DNA of 64,000 nt. Source: a candidate division WOR-3 bacterium. GTDB lineage: Bacteria > Hydrothermota > Tepidihabitantia > Tepidihabitantales > Tepidihabitantaceae. Made by a program: the position numbers and the translations under genes. Every line of letters starts with the position of its first letter. Position 1 is the first letter of the stretch. Of this stretch, positions 16,842-24,771 are shown piece after piece. A model generated the notes under the pieces. The model did not search any database and had not been told where the DNA came from. It was given only the letters and a program-made list of their open reading frames with translations. The stretch lies in the NCBI GenBank assembly GCA_039801085.1, contig JBDRTY010000002.1, positions 319,339 through 383,338 on the forward strand. Direction: 5' to 3'.

Positions 16842-17717
16842 ATGTTACTGCAGTTTATTGCCAATGGTTTGGTTGAGGGAGTTGTTTTAGGAATGTTTGC
16901 TTTGGGGTTTAGTATAATTTATAATTCAAGCAGAGTATTTAATTTCGCACAAGGCGGGATATTTACTGTCGCTGGGTACATAGTGTACCTCTCTTGGAAA
17001 ATTTTAAATCTGCCAATAGGCGTTGGAATAATGCTGGCGATCATAGGTGCGATTGGACTAGGGATGCTGCTTGAGAGATTGATTTTCTATCCTTTATATA
17101 GGCAACAGTCTTCACCTGCCATTGTGATTCTAAGCAGTTTAGGTAGTTATTTGGTCATTGTTAACTTGATTGTTCTTATATTAGGTAATGAGACTAGGGT
17201 TCTGAGGTCTGGGGTAGAGGAAACGTTGAAATTAGGGGGGGGCATATTAACCAAAATTCAGGTTTTTGGGGGGTGCACTGCACTGATTCTAAGTGTTCTT
17301 ACAATTATTTTGCTAAGACATACTAGGTTTGGTATAACGCTGAGGGCACTGGCAGATAACTCATCATTGATTGCAGTGCTTGGACTTGGTATTCAGCGGT
17401 TACGACTGCTGAGTTTCGCTTGGGGGTCGATGTTAGGGGGAGTGGCAGGTGTGATTGCAGCATTTGATGTCGGCATCGATCCGCACGTTGGCGGGTCAGC
17501 AGTGTTAATCGGCGCCGTGGCGACAATCCTCGGTGGTATCCGAGTCATTGAAGCAGCATTCTTTGGGGGGGTGATTATCGGAATTACTAAAAACTTGGCT
17601 GCTGGGCATATTTCGGCCCGTTGGGAGTCGGCAGTTACATTTTTTATACTGCTGATTGTGCTTTTGCTTCGGCCTCAAGGAATACTGGGAAAACGCGGTA
17701 GACTGGAGGAAATTTGA
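16842..17717 (+). CDS. livH: LivH-like ABC transporter permease
   Basis: I take the ATG at 16842, 9 bp after an AGG, over the in-frame TTG at 16833. The protein is 291 residues with about eight membrane helices. It has the branched-chain amino-acid permease pattern, for example the N-terminal GLVEGVVLGMFALGFSIIY and FNFAQGGIFTVAGYIVY segments and a cytoplasmic loop with RALADNSSLIAVLGLGIQ that contacts the ATPase. It forms the inner-membrane channel together with LivM. The stop overlaps the TTG start of the next gene. A G8 tract lies at 17235-17242. The family is certain; the gene symbol reflects family only, since the transported compound is not known. Confidence 0.88.
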   Translation: MLLQFIANGLVEGVVLGMFALGFSIIYNSSRVFNFAQGGIFTVAGYIVYLSWKILNLPIGVGIMLAIIGAIGLGMLLERLIFYPLYRQQSSPAIVILSSLGSYLVIVNLIVLILGNETRVLRSGVEETLKLGGGILTKIQVFGGCTALILSVLTIILLRHTRFGITLRALADNSSLIAVLGLGIQRLRLLSFAWGSMLGGVAGVIAAFDVGIDPHVGGSAVLIGAVATILGGIRVIEAAFFGGVIIGITKNLAAGHISARWESAVTFFILLIVLLLRPQGILGKRGRLEEI

Positions 17718-18583
17718 GTTACTTACTCCACATACTGATTATGTGTTGTATTTATCTTATTCTCGCGCAGTCACTTAATTTGCTTGTGGGGTATACTGGT
17801 TTGCTTTCAATGGCCCATGCAGCATTTTACGGGCTCGGTGCTTATATATCAGCACTGCTAATGGTCAGGGCGGGCTGGAACTTTTTCGCTACTATTCCTG
17901 TGGCAATGGTCGGAGCAATGATACTGGCAGTGATTGTGGCATTACCGTCACTTCGGTTGCGGGGAGATTATTTTTTACTTGCGACGTTGGCTTTTCAGAG
18001 TATCATCTTTTACCTTCTCTATAACTGGATATCATTTACGCGGGGTCCATATGGGATTGCGGGTATCCCCAAGCCAGAATTTCTCGGTTTTAAGATCACT
18101 AATGTACCGGAATATTTTCTGATGAGTGCACTGATCACGGGTTTAATTTTTCTGATAGTAGGTACACTTTGTTCGTCTCCTTTTGGTCGGGTGCTTAAAT
18201 CAATCAGGGAGGATGAGTTTGTCGTTGAGGCGCTGGGTAAGAACACAAGAGTTTTTAAAATTCAGGCGTTTATGACTGCTGGTGGTCTGGCAGCGGTTGC
18301 CGGTTCGCTATATGCTGCCTATGTGGCTTATATTGATCCTACCAGCTTTACTTTTGATGAATCGGTATTCATCCTTTCGATAATAATAATTGGTGGGACC
18401 GGTAATCTGAAAGGTCCAGTAGTTGGGACGCTACTGATGCTCTTTTTGCCTGAACTTCTGAGATTTTTAAGGGTTTCTGATCCCGTAGCGGCAAATGTCC
18501 GGCAAATTATTTACGGAGCTCTCCTTGTCGTGCTGATGCGAATTCGACCTCAGGGGATTTTAGGTGACTACCAGTTCGACTAA
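17714..18583 (+). CDS. livM: LivM-like ABC transporter permease
   Basis: This 289-residue membrane protein starts at a TTG overlapping the LivH stop, with GGAGGA upstream at 17705-17710. It carries the LivM pattern: SLNLLVGYTGLLSMAHAAFYGLGAY near residues 20-44, SLRLRGDYFLLATLAFQ near 80-96, and the ATPase-contact loop SIREDEFVVEALGKNT near 163-178, followed by the GGTGNLKGPVVGT segment. It pairs with LivH to form the permease. A frame overlap with the LivG gene (GTG start at 18564) shows coupled translation. Confidence 0.88.
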   Translation: MSYLLHILIMCCIYLILAQSLNLLVGYTGLLSMAHAAFYGLGAYISALLMVRAGWNFFATIPVAMVGAMILAVIVALPSLRLRGDYFLLATLAFQSIIFYLLYNWISFTRGPYGIAGIPKPEFLGFKITNVPEYFLMSALITGLIFLIVGTLCSSPFGRVLKSIREDEFVVEALGKNTRVFKIQAFMTAGGLAAVAGSLYAAYVAYIDPTSFTFDESVFILSIIIIGGTGNLKGPVVGTLLMLFLPELLRFLRVSDPVAANVRQIIYGALLVVLMRIRPQGILGDYQFD

Positions 18584-19337
18584 TGAAATGATACGGACCG
18601 AAGGGCTGGTAAAGAGTTTTGGCGGGCTGAGAGTGATAGATGATGTTACCGTTACGTTTTACCGTGGCAAGATTACCGGTTTAATCGGACCCAATGGAGC
18701 GGGCAAAACTACCCTTTTTAATATTCTCAACGGTTTCATAAAACCGGATGAGGGGGTAATTTATCTAGGGGATATCAGAATTGACTGTTTAGCCCCGTTT
18801 CAGGTTGCCCAGTTGGGAGTGGGTAGGATGTTTCAGGATACGAGAATTTTTGCCCAAATGAGTGTGTTGGACAATGTGTTGGTAGCGATAAAGGGTCAGA
18901 GTGGTGAGACCCCTTTTAATTTATTTGCTAAATATCCCAAAATCCAGCAGGAAGAAAAGGAAAATCGGCAAACTGCGATTCGCTGGTTGGAATTTGTGGG
19001 GTTAAGTGATAAAATGCAAATCCGTGCCGAAAATCTTTCCTACGGGCAACAGAAACTCTTGGCGCTTGCCCGATTGCTTGCCGGGAATAGTAGCGTATTG
19101 CTACTGGATGAACCAACTGCTGGGGTGGATCCAGGGTTTATTCCTGTGCTTCTTGATTTTTTAAAAAGACTGAAGGAAGATGGTAAAACTATAATTCTAA
19201 TAGAGCATAATATGACCGCAGTGCTTGCGGCGTGTGACTGGGTATATTTCATGGATGAAGGGAAAATTACAGCGTTCGGTTTGCCAGAAGAAGTGCTATC
19301 TGATCCTACAGTCAGAAATGCCTATCTGGGTTTATGA
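18564..19337 (+). CDS. livG: LivG-like ABC transporter ATPase
   Basis: This 257-residue ABC ATPase has Walker A GPNGAGKTT (42-50), the LivG-type FQDTRIF Q-loop region (about 92-98), the signature LSYGQQKLLALARLL (about 160-174), and Walker B LLLDEPTAGVDP followed by the H-loop IEHNM. The GTG start at 18564 is favoured by an AGGGGA stretch upstream, and no ribosome site precedes the later in-frame ATG at 18588. It overlaps LivM by 20 bp and LivF by 4 bp. It energises the Liv-type transporter. Confidence 0.9.
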   Translation: MTTSSTNEMIRTEGLVKSFGGLRVIDDVTVTFYRGKITGLIGPNGAGKTTLFNILNGFIKPDEGVIYLGDIRIDCLAPFQVAQLGVGRMFQDTRIFAQMSVLDNVLVAIKGQSGETPFNLFAKYPKIQQEEKENRQTAIRWLEFVGLSDKMQIRAENLSYGQQKLLALARLLAGNSSVLLLDEPTAGVDPGFIPVLLDFLKRLKEDGKTIILIEHNMTAVLAACDWVYFMDEGKITAFGLPEEVLSDPTVRNAYLGL

Positions 19338-20053
19338 GTCAAGCATCTGATTTGATAAAGATCGATGATATTCATGCTGGTTATGGCAGAAAAAAAATTC
19401 TATTTGGAGTTAGTATGGTGATTCACGAGGGGGAGGTGGCGGTGCTTATCGGTCCTAACGGTTCGGGAAAATCGACACTTCTTAAGGTTATTGGTGGACT
19501 TCTTCAACCATGGCAGGGAAGGGTTTACTTCAAGGGTCGCGACATCACTCAGATTTCAACGGATGCAAGAGTCAGACTTGGTTTAGGTTATTTTCTTCAA
19601 GGAGGTGAAATTTTTAGGAGTTTGAGGGTGCAGGAAAATTTGGAGGTCGGGGGTATGGGTTTGAGTCGGATCGATTTCAATCGAGCGCGCAAAGAAATTT
19701 TTGATTTGTTCCCGCAGTTAAGAGCATATCAAAACCGGCGTGCCGGGGAACTTTCTGGAGGAGAAAAACAGGCACTCGCTTTAGCCATGGTTCTGCTGCG
19801 TCGGCCGCAACTGCTTTTACTTGACGAACCATCTGCTGGACTGGCGCCGGCGCTGGTGGAGGCAATGATTAAAAAGATTGAAAATGTTAGAAAGATTTTG
19901 GGCACGACGATTTTGTTAGTAGAGCAGAATGTCCGCGAGGCACTGAGAATCGCCACTACCGTTTTTATAATTAAAAAGGGGGTAATTCTAAGCCAAGAAG
20001 AACCTGATGTAGTGCTGGAAAAGGGAAAATTGGTTGAGGTTTTTTTTCGTTGA
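19334..20053 (+). CDS. livF: LivF-like ABC transporter ATPase
   Basis: This 239-residue ABC ATPase has Walker A GPNGSGKST (40-48), signature LSGGEKQALALAMVLL (about 138-153), Walker B LLLLDEPSAGLAP and H-loop VEQNV. It is the second ATPase of a Liv-type importer. The ATG overlaps the LivG stop (ATGA). In place of the usual YVPQGR segment of LivF it reads YFLQGGEIF, a small deviation at the Q-loop. The next gene, a receiver, starts 30 bp later. Confidence 0.9.
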   Translation: MSQASDLIKIDDIHAGYGRKKILFGVSMVIHEGEVAVLIGPNGSGKSTLLKVIGGLLQPWQGRVYFKGRDITQISTDARVRLGLGYFLQGGEIFRSLRVQENLEVGGMGLSRIDFNRARKEIFDLFPQLRAYQNRRAGELSGGEKQALALAMVLLRRPQLLLLDEPSAGLAPALVEAMIKKIENVRKILGTTILLVEQNVREALRIATTVFIIKKGVILSQEEPDVVLEKGKLVEVFFR

Positions 20054-20083
20054 CAACAGGAGAAATTTATTATCTAATAAATT

Positions 20084-20458
20084 ATGGAAAGAGTATTAAT
20101 CGTCGAAGACTCCATTGAGTATGCTGAGGCATTGAAAAACATTCTTAAATTTGATTATGATGTGGTTATTGCTACCAATTTAGAAGAAGCCAAGGAGAAG
20201 GCAAACGGAAATTTCGGCGTTTTTCTAGTGGATATCCGATTAAATGAGTCAGATCCAAACAACGCTGATGGTTTGTTGTTTCTCAAATGGGCTAAACACA
20301 AGTTTTGCGAAGTTCCAGTGATAATGATGAGCGCCTACCGCGAGTTTGAGGAACAGAAAGATTGTATTGCGCAAATGGGTGCAGCATTATTTCTTAAAAA
20401 ACCTATAAGCATAAAGGATTTGAAAGAAGGTCTAAGATCAGTATTACGCAAAACTTGA
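20084..20458 (+). CDS. Single-domain response regulator (lone receiver)
   Basis: This 124-residue protein is a receiver domain only: acidic E8-D9, phosphoacceptor D50 in FLVDIRL, a serine in MMSAY and a lysine in LFLKKPIS. It has no output domain, like CheY or Spo0F, so it may act by protein contact or as a phosphorelay step. After D50 it carries the insertion NESDPNNADGLLFLK, which closely parallels DDTKPSNKDGIELLK in the NtrC protein of the opposite arm; the two receivers probably share a kinase. It lies between the transporter and vWA/tubulin genes and may link them to the signal. Confidence 0.9.
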   Translation: MERVLIVEDSIEYAEALKNILKFDYDVVIATNLEEAKEKANGNFGVFLVDIRLNESDPNNADGLLFLKWAKHKFCEVPVIMMSAYREFEEQKDCIAQMGAALFLKKPISIKDLKEGLRSVLRKT

Positions 20459-20496
20459 CAGAGTAAGAATGTTTTATTAATTTTTTTTAGATTTTT

Positions 20497-21633
20497 ATGT
20501 TTTGGACAAACCGAGCCATAAAATACTTATTTCTGTATTTACTTTTGGTTCCGGGAGATGTCGCAGCTCAGAAAACTCTAATTTTTGTAATCGATGTTTC
20601 TGGTAGTATGCGCTACGATAACCTTTACCAGCGGGTAACGGGTTCGTTAGTTGATTTTATTCGTCGCGAGTTTAAAGAGGGGGATAATATTGTTTTGTGT
20701 TCGTTCGGGAATGATTTCTATATCAACAAAGAGCTTAATGAAGTGAAGAACTTGTGGTCGAGTAATATCTTGCAAGAAATTGAGCGCTTAGCTTTTAACG
20801 ATCAATGGACTTATATGACGCTTGCCTTTGCTCGAGTAGCAGAGATCGCCGAACGCTATCGACTACGCTCACCAAGCAACCCGATCTACATTTATCTTTT
20901 CACTGATGGTAAAAATGAGCCACCGCCCAAGGTTAAGAATCCACTGAGTTTTAAGCAGATTCTTGAGTGGTATTTTAGCAGCTATCAAGCCGAAAATACC
21001 TACCTTTATGTTGTTACTTTAGGGACTCAACCTCAGGATAGCCTTACAATGTTTGTGGAATCTACGGGAGGAGAGATTGTTTCAGTGCCGCGAGAAATTA
21101 AAATGAAGAACCTTTCTTCAGAGATTCCATCGGCCCAGACCCCCCCCCCCAAGAAAGGCGAACAAGATGTTGCTCGGCAGAAATCGAGGGTAGAATCCCA
21201 TTCGCAAAAGAGAGATGGAAGATACTGGCTGATTTTAGTGATTGGTGGAGGGATTTTGCTGCTGGCACTGGTTTTTGTGATCGTTAAGTATAAGTTTAGA
21301 TTGGCTGAATTTCCGCCAGATGCTCAGCTGTTATGGCTTGATGATGTTGGACATACGATCGATCGGTTTAATTTGAGACAGCATCAGAAAGTTGGTAAAA
21401 ATAAATTGCTGATTTCAGGTGATATCGATATTCCAGGCATCGCAATCGGTGAACTGGAGTTATCAGTGCACAGAGACGGGAATGTCTTTTTGAACGTCAA
21501 ACAGCCCGATAAATCAGTTAAAATAATGGGGGAAGTCGGGGGAGAAATTAAGGCTGGAGAAAGATATCTTTTAACTTCAAATATCGAATTTGAATACAAC
21601 AGCGTTAAACTGAAATACGAGAAAGGAGATTAA
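20497..21633 (+). CDS. Membrane-anchored von Willebrand factor A (vWA) protein
   Basis: The 378-residue protein has a signal or anchor sequence (residues 8-24) followed at once by a vWA domain with the MIDAS motif DVSGS (33-37), a later threonine in the QWTYMT region, and FTDGKNEP (about residue 136). A proline-rich linker near residues 214-220 is coded by a C11 tract (21140-21150). One membrane helix follows (about 243-265), then a C-terminal beta-rich domain of about 110 residues, perhaps FHA-like but not certain. By topology the vWA domain is outside the inner membrane and the C-terminal domain inside. vWA proteins commonly act as metal-dependent adhesion partners in large assemblies; here the partner is likely the tubulin-like GTPase encoded 2 bp downstream. 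Confidence 0.82.
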   Translation: MFWTNRAIKYLFLYLLLVPGDVAAQKTLIFVIDVSGSMRYDNLYQRVTGSLVDFIRREFKEGDNIVLCSFGNDFYINKELNEVKNLWSSNILQEIERLAFNDQWTYMTLAFARVAEIAERYRLRSPSNPIYIYLFTDGKNEPPPKVKNPLSFKQILEWYFSSYQAENTYLYVVTLGTQPQDSLTMFVESTGGEIVSVPREIKMKNLSSEIPSAQTPPPKKGEQDVARQKSRVESHSQKRDGRYWLILVIGGGILLLALVFVIVKYKFRLAEFPPDAQLLWLDDVGHTIDRFNLRQHQKVGKNKLLISGDIDIPGIAIGELELSVHRDGNVFLNVKQPDKSVKIMGEVGGEIKAGERYLLTSNIEFEYNSVKLKYEKGD

Positions 21634-21635
21634 AT

Positions 21636-24600
21636 ATGGCTTCAATTCTAATTGGTTTGGGCGGTTTTGGGACTGGGGTTGTGCGCAGGGTTAAGCGTTT
21701 GTTTGAAGAAAATCCCGCTTATCACGGATTGATCAATCAAACCGTCTTTTTTTCCTCCATTGATATTGACCCTGATTTTGAGTCGGAGATTGCTTCTATC
21801 GATCAGATTTATTGGGAAGGATTCCGTGTCAGTAGGCCCAAACATGAAATTGATAAGCTGTTTAAAGAAGATGCAAATTTTAAGTATTGGTGGATTCCTG
21901 GTTTTACTTTAGAATCAGAGATAAAGGGAACAAGGGGGGCAGGTCAAATTAGAATTGCTGGCCGACTGGCTTTTTATTTGCATTTTCCCCGAATTAAATC
22001 AGCAATTAAAGAACGTATCGATCAGGCCAATGAACTGCGAGCCAAGTTACAGAAAGATCAGGGTATGGCAGCAGTAAATACTCCCAATGTTGTATTTTTG
22101 GTAAGTTCGCTTGCCGGGGGGACAGGTTCCGGCATACTGATCGACACAGCGATGTTAGTTAGGAGTTTGGTTGATGAGTCATACAAGATTTACGGCGTGT
22201 TCTGCGATGGGTCGGTAGTTGAAAAATTTGCGGGAGGTAATACCAAGTTATACGGGTTTGCTACATTGACCGAAATTGAACGATGGATGGAAAAGGGTGA
22301 TACTTTTGAATTTCATTATGGTAATATAAACGCAACGGTAAAAGGGCAAAATAGATTATTTGATATTGTGTTTCTTATACAGTCAGACAATTTACAGGGT
22401 CGGACATTTTACGTGCGAGGGGGTGGTGACCGAGAAATCAGAAACAATTATCAAGAATTGCTTGCTTCTTTTTTGGGGACGCTCCTTACATCTATTGACT
22501 TCGATGAGACGCTAGCCGCAAATTCTTGGAACAGATTTGATGCTTTGCCTCTCACTTCCAATGGGCGAAGCCGTAATTATTCCACCTTCGGTATTAGTCA
22601 TATATCGTTTCCAGTGCACAAGGTAACAAATTATTGCTATTCCCGTTTGATTAGCGAAGTATTGAAATTAGGATTTGATTTTTCCAATCCTGACTTGCAA
22701 AAATTTGAAAGAGATAATTCAATTTGCGAACGTGATGGAAATCAGTTGACAAATTATTTGCGCGATAAATGCCGGTCGGCGAGGTCTTATAAGGCAAAGA
22801 GAGACCGGGAGTTAATACGTTTTAGTGCTCCCCGGATTAAAAATACAGCGAGCTTTGTGAATTTGTTAGCACCGCACGGAATAGAAAAACTCATACTTGA
22901 TTATTCAGATTTGATAGAGGGTTATAAAAAAGAGTTATCTCAGGAATTGGAAGATCTGAAGAAAGTAATAACGAAAAACTTTGAGCGCACAATTTTTGAA
23001 TTGGTTGCGAGTCTTAGGTTTGACGAACTGAATAAGATCTTAGAGGAATTCATTGGAGTGATGCAAGCTAATATAGAACACACTAACCGGTCAAAACCAT
23101 TATGGGATAAAGCTGACGCACTTCGCGAACAATTAAGTGCTCGATACGATGCAGTGCTAAAGTGTAAAAGGGGTTTTATGGGTATTGGTGATGAGTTTCC
23201 CTCTCGAAAAGGAGAATTTGTTGCTACCCTGAAACAATGGACTGATGCCGAAATACAATCAGCTGAACGTAAAATAATGGAAAAGTTCTACAAAGAAATA
23301 ATTGAAACTACGAAACACATCAAATGGGTAATTCAATATCTTGGCGGTATTCTTAACGACTATGTTGCTCAGTGTGCTCGACAAACTGGAGCGTATGTGC
23401 AGCACGACTGGATTGTTGATCCTGAACGTTTTAGTTCTGGTGAATATCTTTTAAATTTAGAACTTTCGACATCGAAGTCTGATGTAGATGAATATATTTA
23501 CCCCGATATTAAAAAGATCTTTAAAGACGAGGGGGTTAGACAAGAAATCATCAATGGTTGTGAAAAAAAATACGATGGCATCGGGACTATTATAAGAGAA
23601 TTGTATGATAAGTATATTCAAGATCCCAATAAAATGGCAAAGTCGCTTAATAATAGCAGGAATGAATATGCCGCAAAGTTAGAGCAGACTTTTACCGGGG
23701 CAATTAAATCAAAAGTTTATGACTTGGTAAAAAGAATTCGGGTAGATGATGCGATGACGTGGTTTTTGCAGCGGACTTACAATGAGGTAAAGAACGTAAT
23801 GACTAATGGAAGCGGTGCTGAACAAGAGGGGGTTAAAAATCGCCTCAGCATGGTTTTTGGTACTGCTACGGCAAATCTGCTTATGAACAAAGATTATAAT
23901 GAGGATAGGTGGATGCGAGAGGCAGCACGGGGAATTCTAAAGCAGATGTCAGAATTGACGCAGCCTTTTATAAAAATTGAGGAGAACGACATAATAAGAG
24001 ATAATCAAGGGGAAGATCAGGTAGAGCACATCAAGATTCAGGTGGTATTTGCCCCAGAAAATTTTAAGTTCGCTAAAGAAATACCAGTTTCCTCTTGCAT
24101 TTATACAAAAATGACAGATAGAATTACTTTTTACACCCAACTGTCTTTCTTTCCTCTGTATCGAGTATTGTCATTTAAAGAAATAGCCGAGGCGTATAAT
24201 AAACATGTGGAAACTATTTTATCTGCCGTGGATAAAGGGCGTAAAACTGGAATTCCAGCGCATGCAGATTACAGGTTTTATACGATATGGCGCGATAATA
24301 TTTTGCACCCGGTGGCTAAAGAAGAGGAACGAATGAAGGACGTTATTTTATTGATACTTCTTGGAATGGCAATGGGATTTATCAAACGCGATAAACAAAT
24401 ATTCCGTATCTATTCCCCACGAGGAGAGGAGATTGGAAATCCTATCCGGGGGGTTGAGGCACTTTATAATCAGCTACTTAACGATCAAATTACTCGAAGG
24501 CAGCTTGGCACTTTGGTATGCGAGAAATTCATGAATGAATATTATGGTGATGATAAGCTTAAAGCGGTACAGAATCTCTTCAAAATAGCACAGCAGGAAT

Positions 24601-24755
24601 TGAAAAAGATCAAAACAGATAAAAACAGTAGCAGTTATAAGATCCTAAGCTTGCTGATTAAATTATCCTCAATAATGGATAAGAGCACTGTGATTCCAAA
24701 CTCAAATAAAGAATTAGAGGAATTGGCTAAAAGGTTGCAACAGTTAAGGCAATAA
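21636..24755 (+). CDS. Tubulin/FtsZ-superfamily GTPase-like protein (Tubulin_2 type)
   Basis: At 1039 residues it is far longer than FtsZ. The N-terminal part reads as a tubulin-like nucleotide-binding fold: the T1 loop GLGGFGTG (7-14), RGAGQIRIAGR (100-110) as a possible T3 region, and the signature T4 loop SLAGGTGSG (158-166). A hydrophobic strand FDIVFLIQSDN follows near 242-252. The remainder (about 350-1039) is largely helical and charged, with long segments that may be coiled coil, and no membrane helix. I recall that Makarova and Koonin (2010) described FtsZ-like families that occur with vWA proteins and were proposed to act in membrane remodelling; this gene fits that class in general. 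The gene lies 2 bp after the vWA gene and before a membrane protein gene. Polymerisation is inferred, not shown. Confidence 0.8.
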   Translation: MASILIGLGGFGTGVVRRVKRLFEENPAYHGLINQTVFFSSIDIDPDFESEIASIDQIYWEGFRVSRPKHEIDKLFKEDANFKYWWIPGFTLESEIKGTRGAGQIRIAGRLAFYLHFPRIKSAIKERIDQANELRAKLQKDQGMAAVNTPNVVFLVSSLAGGTGSGILIDTAMLVRSLVDESYKIYGVFCDGSVVEKFAGGNTKLYGFATLTEIERWMEKGDTFEFHYGNINATVKGQNRLFDIVFLIQSDNLQGRTFYVRGGGDREIRNNYQELLASFLGTLLTSIDFDETLAANSWNRFDALPLTSNGRSRNYSTFGISHISFPVHKVTNYCYSRLISEVLKLGFDFSNPDLQKFERDNSICERDGNQLTNYLRDKCRSARSYKAKRDRELIRFSAPRIKNTASFVNLLAPHGIEKLILDYSDLIEGYKKELSQELEDLKKVITKNFERTIFELVASLRFDELNKILEEFIGVMQANIEHTNRSKPLWDKADALREQLSARYDAVLKCKRGFMGIGDEFPSRKGEFVATLKQWTDAEIQSAERKIMEKFYKEIIETTKHIKWVIQYLGGILNDYVAQCARQTGAYVQHDWIVDPERFSSGEYLLNLELSTSKSDVDEYIYPDIKKIFKDEGVRQEIINGCEKKYDGIGTIIRELYDKYIQDPNKMAKSLNNSRNEYAAKLEQTFTGAIKSKVYDLVKRIRVDDAMTWFLQRTYNEVKNVMTNGSGAEQEGVKNRLSMVFGTATANLLMNKDYNEDRWMREAARGILKQMSELTQPFIKIEENDIIRDNQGEDQVEHIKIQVVFAPENFKFAKEIPVSSCIYTKMTDRITFYTQLSFFPLYRVLSFKEIAEAYNKHVETILSAVDKGRKTGIPAHADYRFYTIWRDNILHPVAKEEERMKDVILLILLGMAMGFIKRDKQIFRIYSPRGEEIGNPIRGVEALYNQLLNDQITRRQLGTLVCEKFMNEYYGDDKLKAVQNLFKIAQQELKKIKTDKNSSSYKILSLLIKLSSIMDKSTVIPNSNKELEELAKRLQQLRQ

Positions 24756-24771
24756 AAGCACTGTTCACTTA

